DNA from: Stomoxys calcitrans
Taxonomy: Eukaryota; Arthropoda; Insecta; Diptera; Muscidae
Direction of reading: 5' to 3'
DNA: 64,000 bases
Assembly: GCF_963082655.1 (NCBI RefSeq)
Contig: NC_081552.1
Coordinates: 97,391,592 to 97,455,591, forward strand
A program made the position numbers and the translations under genes. Of this stretch, positions 33,480 to 45,191 are shown piece by piece (position 1 is the first letter of the stretch; each line of letters starts with the position of its first letter). The notes below the pieces were generated by a model. That model was not told where the DNA came from, ran no database searches, and worked only from the letters and a program-made list of their open reading frames with translations.

Positions 33480-34865
33480 ATTTGTCGAGTTCTTTTCTCG
33501 CAATCTCTTGTACTTTATTTGACTTGTACTTTATTTGACACATTTGTTGAAAATAACAATAAAAAAACGTCATGCGAAATTTCAGCCAAATCGGATAGGA
33601 ATTGCGCCCTCTAGAAGCTCAAGAAGTCAAGTCCCCAGACCTGTTTATATGACAACTATATCAGGTTATGAACCGATTTGAACCATATTCGGCACAGTTG
33701 TTGGATATCATAACAAAATACTACGAGCCAAAATTCGTTCAAATTGGATAAGAATTGCGCCCTCTAGAGGCTCAAGAAATCAAGACCCAAGATCGGTTTA
33801 TATGACAGCTATATAAGGTTATGAACCGATTTGAACCATACTTGGCACAGTTGTTGGATATCGTAACAAAACACGTTGTGCAAAATTTCATTCCAATCGG
33901 ATAAGAATTGCGCACTCTAGAGGCTCAAGAAGTCAAGATCCCAGATCGGTTTATGTGGCAGCTATATCAGGTTATGGACCGATTTGAACCATACTTGGCA
34001 CAGTTGTTGGATATAATAACGAAACACGTCGTGCAAAATTTCATTCCAATCGGATAAGAATTGCGCTCTCTAGAGACTCAAGAAGTCAAGACCCAAGATC
34101 GGTTTATATGGAGCTATATCAGGTTATAGACCGATTTGAACCATACTTGGCACATATGTTGGATATAATAACGAAACACGTCGTGCAAATTTTCATTCCA
34201 ATCGGATAAGAATTGCGCATTCTAAAGGCTCAAGAAGTCAAGACCCAAGATCGGTTTATATGGCATCTATATCAGGTTATGGACCGATTTGAACCATACT
34301 TGGCACAGTTGTTGGATGTATAACAAAACACGTAGTGCCAAAATTTATTCAAATCGGATAAGAATTGCCCCTCTAGAGGCTCAAGAACCCAAGACCCAAG
34401 ATCGGTTTATATGACAGCTATATAAGGTTATGAACCGATTTGAACCATACTTGGCACAGTTGTTGAATATCGTAACAAAACACGTCGTTCAAAATTTCAT
34501 CCCAATCGGATAAGAATTGCGCATTCTAGAGGCTCAAGAAGTCAAGACCCAAAATCGGTTTATATGGCAGCTGTATCAAAACATGGACCGATATGGCCCA
34601 TTTACAATACCAACCGACCTACACTAATAAGAAGTATTTGTGCAAAATTTCAAGTGGCTAGCATTACTCCTTCGGAAGTTAGCATGCTTTCGACAGACAG
34701 ACAGACGGACGGACGGACGGACGGACATGGCTAGATCGACATAAAATTTCACGACGATCAAGAATATATATACTTTATGGGGTCTCAGACGAATATTTCG
34801 AGTAGTTACAATCAGAATGACGAAATTAGTATACTCCCCATCTTATGGTGGAGGGTATAAAAAAA
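33480..34865 (+). mobile_element. Family A element, hairpin missing
   Basis: Begins within the head at TTTGTCGAGTTCTTTTC; then about eight monomers, a GACAGACAGACGG tract at 34695-34730, and a complete tail (variant ATACTCCCCATC) ending GGTGGAGGGTATAAAAAA. Confidence 0.7.
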
Positions 34866-35500
34866 TGTCTTGCGAAATTTCAGCCAAATCGGATAGGAAT
34901 TGCGACCTCTAGAGGCTCAAGAAGTCCAGACCCCAGATCGGTTTATGTGGCACCTATATCAGGTTATGGACCGATTTGAACCATACTTGGCGCAGTTGTT
35001 GGATAATAACGAAACACGACGTGCAAAATTTCATTCAAATTGGATAAGAATTGCGCTCTCTAGAGACTCAAGAAGTCAAGACCCAAGATCGGTTTATATG
35101 GCAGCTATATCAGGTTATGGACCGATTTCAACTATACTTGGCACAGTTGTTGGATAAGAATTGCGCTCTCTAGAGGCTCAAGAAGTCAAGACCCAAGATC
35201 GGTTTATATGGCAGCTATATCAAAACATGGACCGATATGGCCCATTTACAATACCAACTGACCTACACTAATAAGAAGTATTTGTGCAAAATTTCAAGCG
35301 GCTAGCTCTACTCCTTCGGAAGTTAGCGTGCTTTCGACAGACGGACGGACAGACGGACGGACATGGCTAGATCGACATAAAATTTCACGACGATCAAGAA
35401 TATATATACTTTATGGGGTCTCAGACGAATATTTCGAGTAGTTACAATCAGAATGACGAAATTAGTATACCCCCCATCTTATGGTGGAGGGTATAAAAAA
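34866..35500 (+). mobile_element. Family A element, monomers and tail only
   Basis: Directly follows the previous tail and starts mid-monomer (GTCTTGCGAAATTTCAGCC). Two full and one shortened monomer, a 24-bp GACGGACAGACGG tract and a complete tail. A tail joined directly to array sequence suggests tandem head-deleted copies formed by recombination. Confidence 0.65.
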
Positions 35501-36277
35501 CGTCTTGCGAAACCTGGCGAACCCTGCTCCTTACTGTAATTTTTGGCAACGCATGATAGGTGGTGCGATTTAAGCGAAATTTTGTGTGCTCTCATATAGT
35601 ACCCTAAAAATAAAAATTTGGTATCCAAATTACAGAAAGGGTACCTGGGGGGGCGACCCACACAATAACTTACTAAATATATATTTAGACCAATCACGAC
35701 AATATGGGACTCAAATGAAAGGTATTTAGGATAAGAAAACGTATCTGATATCCAATTGTCGGACCATGTGCTAGGGGGACCACTCAACCCCCAAAACACA
35801 CCTAAATCGGACATATCTAACGACCATGGAAATATAGGACTCAAATGGTAGGTATTTGCGAATAGAATACGAATCTAATATCCAAATGTGGGACCACTTT
35901 TCAGGGGCTCCACCCCTTCCCCAAACAGATTTTATTTACTGACCATAGGAATATGGGGCTTAAATAAAAGGTATTTAAGTGTAGAAATCAAATTTAATAT
36001 CCAAATATGGGACCAAGTGTTTAGAGGGCCGCCTTTTTCAAAAACATCTCCCCAAGGAGATAAATTTACTACTATAGCAGTATGGGGCTCAACTGAAAAG
36101 TCTTTGGGAGTAAAGCACGAATCTGATATCAATATTCTGTAAAAGTGCCTATTGGGGCCACCCCACCCCCACAACCACACCCAAATAGGATGTATTTGGT
36201 GACTATTGCAATATGAGGCTCAAATAAGAGGGTTTTTAGAGTAGAACCCGAATCCGATATATATTTTCAAGGCCAAC
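35501..36277 (+). repeat. Family C array, plus
   Basis: Family C head remnants (GGTGGTGCGATTTAAGCG, CATATAGTACCCTAAAAATA) then five or six monomers, running into a tandemly duplicated 150-bp segment. Confidence 0.65.
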
Positions 36278-36577
36278 TAACTGAGGGGCCGCCCATCCCC
36301 CAAAACACCCTCCCTCGTGTTTGACAACTATGGAAATATGGGGCTAAAATTAAAGGTATATGGGAATAGACCATGTATCTGAAATCAATATGAGGGGCCA
36401 ACTGTCTAGCGGACGTCCCACCCTTCCTAACTGAGGGGCCGCCCATCCCCCAAAACACCCTCCCTCGTGTTTGACAACTATGGAAATATGGGGCTAAAAT
36501 TAAAGGTATATGGGAATAGACCATGTATCTGAAATCAATATGAGGGGCCAACTGTCTAGCGGACGTCCCACCCTTCC
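36278..36577 (+). repeat. 150-bp tandem duplication within family C
   Basis: 36278-36427 and 36428-36577 read the same at every position I compared (AACTGAGGGGCCGCCC through GTCTAGCGGACGTCCCACC). The second copy continues directly into the 12-bp satellite at CCCTTCC. Confidence 0.85.
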
Positions 36578-37982
36578 GTCCGTCCTTCCGCCCGTCCTTC
36601 CGTCCGTCCTTCCGTCCGTCCTTCCGTCCGTCCTTCCGTCCGTCCTTCCGTCCGTCCTTCCGTCCGTCCTTCCGTCCGTCCTTCCGTCCGTCCGTCCTTC
36701 CTTCCGTCCGTCCTTCCTTCCGTCCGTCCTTCCGTCCGTCCTTCCGTCCGTCCTTCCGTCCGTCCTTCCGTCCGTCCTTCCGTCCGTCCTTCCGTCCGTC
36801 CTTCCGTCCGTCCTTCCGTCCGTCCTTCCGTCCGTCCTTCCGTCCGTCCTTCCGTCCGTCCTTCCGTCCGTCCTTCCGTCCGTCCTTCCGTCCGTCCTTC
36901 CGTCCGTCCTTCCGTCCGTCCTTCCGTCCGTCCTTCCGTCCGTCCTTCCGTCCGTCCTTCCGTCCGTCCTTCCGTCCGTCCTTCCGTCCGTCCTTCCGTC
37001 CGTCCTTCCGTCCGTCCTTCCGTCCGTCCTTCCGTCCGTCCTTCCGTCCGTCCTTCCGTCCGTCCTTCCGTCCGTCCTTCCGTCCGTCCTTCCGTCCGTC
37101 CTTCCGTCCGTCCTTCCGTCCGTCCTTCCGTCCGTCCTTCCGTCCGTCCTTCCGTCCGTCCTTCCGTCCGTCCTTCCGTCCGTCCTTCCGTCCGTCCTTC
37201 CGTCCGTCCTTCCGTCCGTCCTTCCGTCCGTCCTTCCGTCCGTCCTTCCGTCCGTCCTTCCGTCCGTCCTTCCGTCCGTCCTTCCGTCCGTCCTTCCGTC
37301 CGTCCTTCCGTCCGTCCTTCCGTCCGTCCTTCCGTCCGTCCTTCCGTCCGTCCTTCCGTCCGTCCTTCCGTCCGTCCTTCCGTCCGTCCTTCCGTCCGTC
37401 CTTCCGTCCGTCCTTCCGTCCGTCCTTCCGTCCGTCCTTCCGTCCGTCCTTCCGTCCGTCCTTCCGTCCGTCCTTCCGTCCGTCCTTCCGTCCGTCCTTC
37501 CGTCCGTCCTTCCGTCCGTCCTTCCGTCCGTCCTTCCGTCCGTCCTTCCGTCCGTCCTTCCGTCCGTCCTTCCGTCCGTCCTTCCGTCCGTCCTTCCGTC
37601 CGTCCTTCCGTCCGTCCTTCCGTCCGTCCTTCCGTCCGTCCTTCCGTCCGTCCTTCCGTCCGTCCTTCCGTCCGTCCTTCCGTCCGTCCTTCCGTCCGTC
37701 CTTCCGTCCGTCCTTCCGTCCGTCCTTCCGTCCGTCCTTCCGTCCGTCCTTCCGTCCGTCCTTCCGTCCGTCCTTCCGTCCGTCCTTCCGTCCGTCCTTC
37801 CGTCCGTCCTTCCGTCCGTCCGTCCGTCCGTCCGTCCGTCCGTCCGTCCTTCCGTCCGTCCTTCCGTCCGTCCTTCCGTCCGTCCTTCCGCCCGTCCTTC
37901 CGTCCGTCCTTTCGTCCGTCCTTCCGTCCGTCCTTCCGTCCGTCCTTCCGTCCGTCCTTCCGTCCGTCCTTCCGTCCGTCTA
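36577..37982. repeat. 12-bp satellite (CCGTCCGTCCTT)n, ~1.4 kb
   Basis: About 115 copies of a 12-bp unit made of three GTCC/TTCC tetramers. From 36721 to about 37815 the array appears perfectly periodic, so 60-bp lines of sequence are identical. Variants cluster at the edges: CCCGTCC at 36591, a CCTTCCTT pair near 36690-36720, a run of pure CCGT at 37818-37850 and a TTTCG at 37911. Because 12 is a multiple of three, both strands show ~480-codon open frames (LPSV and EGRT repeats); these are not proteins. Confidence 0.95.
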
Positions 37983-38697
37983 TCGAAAGCACGCTAACTT
38001 CCGTAACTTCCGTAGAGTAAATCTAGCCACTTGAAATTTTGCACAAAAACATTTTATTAGTGTAGATCGGTTGGTATTGTAAATGGGCCATATCGGTCCA
38101 TGTTTTGATATAACTGTCATATAAACCGATCTTGGGTCTTGACTTCTTGAGCCTCTAGAGAGCGCAATTCTTATGCGATTGGAATGAAATTTTTCAAGAC
38201 GTGTTTTGTTATGATATCCAACAACTGTGCTTAGTATGATTCAATTCGGTTCATAACCTGATATAGCTGCCATATAAACCGATCTGGGATCTTGACTTCT
38301 TTAGCCTCTAGTGGTCGCAATCATTATCCGATTTGCCTGAAATTTTGTACAACAGATCCTCTCATGACCACCGACATACATGTTTATTATGGTCTGAATC
38401 GGTCTATAGCCCGATACAGCTCCCATATAAATCGATCTCTCTATTTTACTTCTTGAGCCCCCAAGGGGCGTAATTGTTATTCGAATTGACTGACATTTTA
38501 CACAGGTCTCCAACATATAATTTAATTGTGGTCCAAACCGGACAATATCTTGATATCGCTCTAATGGCACAGCAAATCTTTTCTGATATCATTTTTTGCC
38601 TAAGAAGAGATGTCGGGAAAAGAACTCGACAAATGCGCTCCATGGTGGAGGGTATATAAGATTCGGCCCGGCCGAACTTATCACGCTTTTACTTGTT
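37983..38697 (-). mobile_element. Family A element, minus, whose microsatellite became the satellite
   Basis: Read on the minus strand: head and hairpin (38697 to about 38640), about three and a half monomers to about 38030, the pre-microsatellite segment ending with AGCGTGCTTTCGATAGAC at 37985, then the expanded tetranucleotide array. The post-microsatellite tail (GATCAAGAATATATATAC, GGGTATA) is absent, and family C sequence lies beyond the array. Confidence 0.8.
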
Positions 38698-38806
38698 TCT
38701 TTTCTTCTTTTGCACCAGATGTGTTTTAACTAAATTTTAAATTTCTACTCTATCCATCCGCCTTGTACAAAGTTCACACACTTCGTACCACTTTGGTATT
38801 TTTATA
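38698..38806. repeat. Family D fragment
   Basis: GCACCAGATGTGTTTTAACT and CTTCGTACCACTTTGGTA match the family D variant at 25290-25330. Confidence 0.45.
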
Positions 38807-41800
38807 CCCACCACCGAAGGATGGGGGTATATTCATTTCGTCATTCCGTTTGCAACACATCGAAATATCCATTTACGACCCTATAAAGTATATATATTCT
38901 TGATAAGGGTAAAAATTTAAGACGATCTAGACATGTCCGTCCGTCTGTCCGTCTGTCTGTTGAAATCACGCTACAGTCTTTAAAAATAGAGATATTGAGC
39001 TGAAAATTAGCACAGGTTCTTTTTTTGGTTCATAAGCAGGTAAAGTTCGAAGATGGGCTATATCGGACCATATCTTGATATAGCCCCCATATAGACCGAT
39101 CCGCCGATTTAGGGTCTTAGGCCCATAAAAGTCACATTTATTATCCGATTTTGCTGAAATTTGCGACAGTGAGTTGTGTTAGGCCCTTCTACATCCTTTG
39201 TCAATTTGGATCAGATCGGTCAAGATTTGGATATAGCTGCCATATAGACCGATCCTCCGATTTAGGGTCTTAGGCCCATAAAAGCCACATTTATTATCCA
39301 ATTTTGCTGAAATTTGGGACAGTGAGTTGTGTTAGGCTCTTCGACATCCTTCGTCAATTTGGCCTAGATCGGTTCAGATTTGGATATAGCTGCCATATAG
39401 ACCGATCCTCCGATTTAAGGTGCTAGGCCCATAAAAGCCACATTTATTATCCGATTTCGCTGAAAATTAGGACAGAGAGTTCTGTTAGGCCGTTCGACAT
39501 TCTTCGTCAATTTGGCCCACACCGGTCCAGATTTAGATATAGCTGCCATATAGACCGATCCTCCGATTTAGGGTCTTAGGCCCATAAAAGCCACATTTAT
39601 TAACCGATAACTGCCATACAGACCGAACTCTCGATTTAAAGTTTTGGGCCCATGAAAGGCGCATTTATTGCCCAATGTCTGCGATATTTGGGACAGTGAG
39701 TTAAGTTATGCCCTTTGACATACATCTGCAATATGGTACAGATCAGTCCAGATTTGGATATAGCTGCTATATAGACCGATTTCTCGGTTTTAGGTTTTGG
39801 TACCATAAAAGGCGCATTTATTGTCCGATTTCGCTGATATTTGGGACAGTGCGTTGTGCTAGACTCTTCGACATGTTTCTGCAACTTAACTCAAATCGGT
39901 GCAGATTTGGATATAGCTGCCATGTACACCGATCTCTTGATATAAAGTCTTGGCCCCATAAAAGGAGCATTTATAATCCGATTTCACTGAAATTTGACAC
40001 AGTGACTTATGTTAGGCTTTTCGACATCTGTGTCGTATATGGTTCAGATCGGTTTATTATACCCACCACCGAAGGATGGGGGTATATTCATTTTGTCATT
40101 CCGTTTGCAACACATCGAAATATCCATTTCCGACCCTATAAAGTATATATATTCTTGATCAGCGTAAAAATCTAAGACGATCTAGACATGTCCGTCCGTC
40201 TGTCTGTTGAAATCACGCTACAGTCTTTAAAATTAGAGATATTGAGCTGAAATTTTGCACAGATTCTTTTTTTGTCCATAAGCAGGTTAAGTTCGAAGAT
40301 GGGCTATATCAGACTATATCTTGATATAGCCCCCATATAGACCGATCCGCCGATTTAGGGTCTTAGGCCCATAAAAGCCACATTTATTATCCGATTTTGT
40401 TGAAATTCGGGGCATTTGACATCCTTCGTCAATTTGGCTCAGATCGGTTCAGATTTGAATATAGCTGCCATATAGACCGATCCTCCAAATTAGGGTCTAA
40501 AACCCATAAAAGCCACATTTATTATCCGATTGTGCTGAAATTTTGGACAGTGAGTTGTGTTAGGTCCTTCGTCATCCTTTGTCAATTTGTCACAGATCGG
40601 TTCAGATTTGTATATAGCTGCCATATAGACCGATCCTCCGGTTAAGGGTCTTAGGCCCACAAAAGCCACATTTATTATCCGATTTTGATGAAATTTAGGA
40701 CAGTGAATTATGTAAGGGCTATCGACATCCTTCGGTAATTTGGCTCAAATCGGTCGAGATTTGGATATAGCTGCCATATAGATCGATCCTCCGATTTATG
40801 GCTTAAGGCCCATAAAAGCCACATTCATTATCCGATTATGCTGAAATTTGGGACAGTGAGTTGTGTTAGGCCCTTTGACATATTTCTTCAATTTAGTCCA
40901 GATCGGTTCAGATTTGGATATAGCTGCCATATAGACCGATTTCTTGATTTATGGTTTTGGGCTCATAAAATGCTCATTTATTGTCCAATGTCGCCGAAAT
41001 TTGGAACAGTGAGTTAAGTTAAGCCCCTTGACATACTTCTGCAATATCGCACAAATCGGTCCAGATTTGGAAATAGCTGCCATATAGACTGATATCTAGG
41101 TTTTAGGTTTTGGGGCCATAAAAGACGCATTTATAGTCCGATGTCGCTGAAATTTGACACAGTGAGTTTGCTTAGGCTCTTCGATGTCCTTCTTCAATTT
41201 TGCCCAGATCGGTCCAGATTTGCATATAGCTGTAATATAGACCGATCTCTCGTTTTAAGGTTTAGGGCCCATAAAAGAGGCATTTATTGTCCGATTTTGC
41301 CGAAATTTGGGACAGTGCATTGTGTTAAGCTTTTCGACATGTTTATGCTACTTGGCCCAAAACGGTCCTGATTTGGATATAGTTGCCATGTAGACCGATA
41401 TCTCGATTTAAAGTCTTGGCCCCATAAAAGGCGCATTTATAATCCGATTTCACTGAAATTTGACACAGTGACTTATGTTCGGCTTTTCGATATCCGTGTC
41501 GTATATAGTTCAGATCGGTATGAGGTATATGAGTATAAGGTATGAAATTTTCACCGAATTTTGATGAAAGATGGTTTACATATAAACCCGAGGTGGTGGG
41601 TATCCAAAGTTCGGCCCGGCCGAACTTAACGCCTTTTTACTTGTTTTTAGATATAGCTACTAAAAAGACCAATATTTTGTTATACAAAATTGAACAATGA
41701 CTTGTACTGTTTACTATTTAGTCCAAATCGGAACATATTTCGATATAACTGCTATGGGACATAAGGTATGCAATTTTCACCGGATTTTGATGGAAGGTGG

Positions 41801-41872
41801 TTTACATACATACCCGAGGTGGTGGGTATCCAAAGTTCGGCCCTGCCGAACTTAACGTCTTTTTACTTGTTC
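38807..41872 (-). mobile_element. Family B element interrupted by another family B element
   Basis: Outer copy: ATACCCACCACC end at about 38807, tail block, about seven monomers to 40058, then continuation at 41646 (TTTAGATATAGCTAC) to the head hairpin TTCGGCCCTGCCGAA and TTTTTACTTGTT at about 41872. The inner copy occupies 40059-41645. Confidence 0.85.
40059..41645 (-). mobile_element. Family B element, full-length, nested
   Basis: Complete copy from ATACCCACCACC (40059) through tail block, about nine monomers and hairpin TTCGGCCCGGCCGAA to ACTTGTT (41645), 1587 bp. Removing it restores GGTTTATT+TTTAGAT, which reads uninterrupted in the family B copy at 18266. This fixes both ends of the element, with no visible target duplication. 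Confidence 0.9.
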
Positions 41873-41905
41873 GGCCCTGCCGAACTTAACGCCTTTTTAC
41901 TTGTT
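41873..41905 (-). repeat. Duplicated family B terminus
   Basis: CGGCCCTGCCGAACTTAACG and CCTTTTTACTTGTTTT repeat the preceding 33 bp, so the head end (including the same CCT hairpin loop variant) is present twice in tandem. Confidence 0.8.
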
Positions 41906-42300
41906 TTCAGTATCTTAATGTATTAAAATCCAAAAGCTCTTATAGTCACCCAATTGTGGTAGTTATTGTGCACCAAAGCTCCACAATTCAGAGCTCGAGT
42001 TCAATTTACAAAGAAAGCACCAACCGCAATTCTAAACGTACCACTTCCAGTACGATTTTCCAAAATATTTTTCAAAAACACTAATTTTTTTCGAAACGCT
42101 GTTTAAGTTGGACTCAAGAACACCATTTCGTACCACTTGGTACTTTTTAGTACCTAAACGTACCAATATCTAAAAACCCGTCTTATTTTGTGCCTTCCAC
42201 CCAAGTGCAAAATTTAATAATTCTAGCTTAGCCGTTTGTGCTGGGCAGTAATCAGTCAGTCATCAGTCAATTACTCGACTCTTATATATATATTAAAGAA
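41906..42300. repeat. Family D array fragment
   Basis: GAAAGCACCAACCGC, CGTACCACTTCCAGTACG, ATTTCGTACCACTTGGTAC and TTTAGTACCTAAACGTACC; about three diverged units. Confidence 0.55.
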
Positions 42301-42317
42301 AAAATATTGCTGTTGTT

Positions 42318-42409
42318 TTTATACCAACCACCATAGGATGGGGATATACTAATCTAGTCATTCCGTTTGTAATACCTCGCAATATTCGTCTAAGACCCCA
42401 TATTCTTCT
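42318..42409 (-). repeat. Family A' tail fragment
   Basis: TTTATACCAACCACCATAGG, GTCATTCCGTTTGTAATACC and GTCTAAGACCCCATATTCTT match the A' tail in reverse. It stops where the family C 5' end begins. Confidence 0.6.
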
Positions 42410-44663
42410 TCTTACATATAAAAAACAATTTGTGTTTGTTTGTTTGTTTATATGTTTGTGTGTTCCTTGTAGACTCAGAAACAGCTGAACCGATTTTCTT
42501 GAAATTTTCACAGATGGTGCATAATGACACCGTGGTGAAAGTAGGGTACTACATATTTGATATCTGAAGGAAGGCGGACCCTCCCCCTTATCCTAATTCT
42601 CAGAAACACCCGATCTCGGAGATGGGTGGTGCAATTTAAGCGAAATTTTGTGTGTTCTCATATAGTAATCTAAAAATAAAAATTTGGTATCCAAATTTCA
42701 GATGGGGTACCTAGGGGGGCTGCCCCACCTTAAAACCCACCAAACATATATTTAGAACAATCACGACAATATGGGACCCAAATGAAAGGTATTGAGGATA
42801 ACAAAATGTATCTGATATCCAATTGTCGGACCAAGTGCTAGGGAGACCACCCCAAGCCCCAAAACACTCCTAAATCGGACATATTTACCGACCATGGCAA
42901 TATGGGACTTAAATGAAAGGTAGAATACGAATCTGATATCCAAATGTGGGACCACGTTTCTGGGGGACTTATTTACTGACCTTGGGAATATGGGGCTTAA
43001 ATAAAAGGTATTTGAATGTAGAATACGAATCTGATATCTAAACTGGCCAACTGTCTTGCGGACGTCCAACCACCATAACAACCCCCAAATAGGACGTATT
43101 TGCTCACCAAGACAATTTGGGGCTTAAAGAGAGTGTCCCAAACCGGACATATTTGCTGACTTAAGCAATAAGGAGTTTGAATGAGATTAGAAAACGAATT
43201 AGATATCCAATTTTGAGGGCAATGGCAATATGGGGTTCAAATAAATGATATATAGATATATGTGGAGCTTAAATGAAAGGTATTGGGGGTGGAGCAAGAA
43301 TTGATACCTATTTTCGGGACCAATTTTCTGGGGTCTACCCCTTTCCCAAAATACCCAACAAACAGCAATTTTTTACTCGCCATCGCAATATGGGGCTCAA
43401 ATAAATGTATTTGGGAGTAGAATACAAATTTGATATCCAAATGTAGGACCATGTATTTAGGGCATCACCCCTTTCCCAAAACACTCCCAAAGGGAAAAAA
43501 TTTTTCAACCATGCAAATATGTTGCTAAAATGAAAGGTATTTGAGATTAGAAAACGAATTTGATAACCTATTTTGGGGCCATATGTTTGGACGACGCCTC
43601 ATCCTGTAACCTCCTCTTAAGCCAATGGCAATATGGGGTTTAAATAAATGGTATTTGAGAGAAGAGCACAATGCAGATATTTTTTCAGGGCCAAGTATCT
43701 GGGGTACAACCTCTCCCCCAAAAACACCACTAAATCAGACATCATGCGAATTTCGGCCCGGCCGAACTTAACGCCTTTTACTTGTTTGATATCTGAAGTG
43801 GGAGCGGATCCTCCCCCCTACTCTAATTTTCAGAAACGCCAGATCTCGGAGATGAGTGCTGCGATTTAAGTGAAGTTTTGTGTGCTCTCTCATGGTAACC
43901 GACAAACAAAAATTTGGTATCCAAATTTCGGATGGGTACCCATGGGTGGCGTCCCAACCCAAAACTTATCATATATATATACACCAATCACGACAATATG
44001 GGACTCAAGTGAAAGGCGTTTAAGATTAGAAAACGTATTAGATATCCAATTGTCGGGCCAAGTGTTTAGGGGACCACCCCAAGCCTCAAAACACTCCTAA
44101 ATCGGACATATTTACCGACCATGGCAATATGGGACTCAAAAGAAAGGTATTTGCGAGTAGAATAAGAATCTGATACCCAAATGTAGGACCATGTATTTAG
44201 AGCATCACCCCTTCACCCAAAAAAATGTATTTGAGATCAGAAAGCGTATTTGATAACCTATTTTGGGGCCATGTGTTTGGGGGACGCCTCATCGTATAAA
44301 CTCCCCTCAAAACCAATGGCAATATGGGGTTTATATAAATGGTATTTGAAAGAAGAGCACGATGCTGTTATTTTTTCAGGGCCAAGTGTCTGGGGGACCA
44401 CCTCACCTCCGAAAACACCCCTAAATCAGACATCATACGAATATCGGGATGAAATGAAGTATTTTAAGAATGGAGTACACCTTACATCCAAACTTAAATT
44501 CGTAGACCAATATAGATCATATAGGATTCAGATAAAGGCACTTTTTGTTAAACTCTTAGTTTTCACTAAAAGCTCTTTAATTGTCGAAAATAAATTTTCC
44601 AAGAAAACTTTTGTTCCATATAAAGTAAGAGAAGGCGCAGCGGAGCGGGCCCAGGTCAGCTAG
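42410..44663 (+). mobile_element. Family C Helitron-like element with TC and CTAG ends
   Basis: The 5' end TCTTACATATAAAAAACAAT leads into TTTGTTTGTTTGTTTATATG and GAACCGATTTTCTTGAAATT, then the head and an array of about 129-bp monomers. The 3' end is GCGCAGCGGAGCGGGCCC then CAGCTAG at 44657-44663, followed by T. A family B end remnant near 43755-43786 followed by a second family C head shows that it is a composite. No protein-coding region is seen. Confidence 0.7.
43755..43786 (-). repeat. Family B head remnant inside family C
   Basis: The perfect hairpin TTCGGCCCGGCCGAA and CGCCTTTTACTTGTTT with no other family B sequence; a new family C head starts immediately (GATATCTGAAGTGGGAGC). Confidence 0.75.
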
Positions 44664-44874
44664 TTAATACATAAAATTGAATGAATAACTACTCAGTTGA
44701 GGTAACTGCAATGAAAAATAAATAATAATTTTAGTAATAAATTACATGAAGCAAGATATGAACTAACACAAAACAAATGATTGATGAATGATTGACTATT
44801 CTTATCATTTCAGCAATTTAAAGTGGTTGAACACAGTAACTAAAATTCTAAAACTTGGTATTAATAAACATATA
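44664..44874. other. Low-repeat segment between Helitron C and a MITE
   Basis: AT-rich with no convincing open frame. Its first ~100 bp (CTACTCAGTTGAGG, TAATAAATTACATGAA) resemble 48745-48840 beyond the next Helitron. Confidence 0.5.
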
Positions 44875-45111
44875 TTGGGTTATTCAAAAAGTAATTGCGG
44901 ATTTTTTAAAAGAAAGTAAATGCATTTTTAATAAAACTTAGAATGAACTTTAATCAAATATACTTTTTTTACACTTTTTTCTAAAGCAAGCTAAAAGTAA
45001 CAGCTGATAACTGACAGAAGAAAGAATGCAATTACAGAGTCACAAGCTGTGAAAAAAATTTTTCAACGCCGACTATATGAAAAATCCGCAATTACTTTTT
45101 GGGCAACCCAA
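44875..45111. mobile_element. Mariner-derived MITE
   Basis: Ends TTGGGTTATTCAAAAAGTAA and TTACTTTTTGGGCAACCCAA are inverted repeats. The interior (CTTTAATCAAATATACTTTT, AAAAGTAACAGCTGATAAC, CAACGCCGACTATA) matches both ends of the mariner at 56109. TA precedes the left end; the right flank has AA. 237 bp, no coding capacity. Confidence 0.85.
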
Positions 45112-45191
45112 AAGGTTATGGTTCTATGTTTTCAAGCAACCCTAAAATCAAAATGAACTAAGTTACATTTATTTTAGCATTTTATAAAATA
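45112..45191. other. Short non-repeat spacer
   Basis: About 80 bp of AT-rich sequence between the MITE and the 3' end of a Helitron C. No feature seen. Confidence 0.5.

Noticed and set aside
36510..37997. 495-codon frame on the plus strand and 478-codon frame on the minus strand (LPSV and EGRT repeats)
   Set aside because: Both are translations of a 12-bp satellite whose unit is a multiple of three and lacks stops. No non-repeat coding sequence, promoter or splice context.
42420..42470. TTTGTTTGTTTGTTTATATG as an independent microsatellite
   Set aside because: The same tract occurs at the same place in other family C heads (near 48680 on the complement), so it belongs to the Helitron 5' end.
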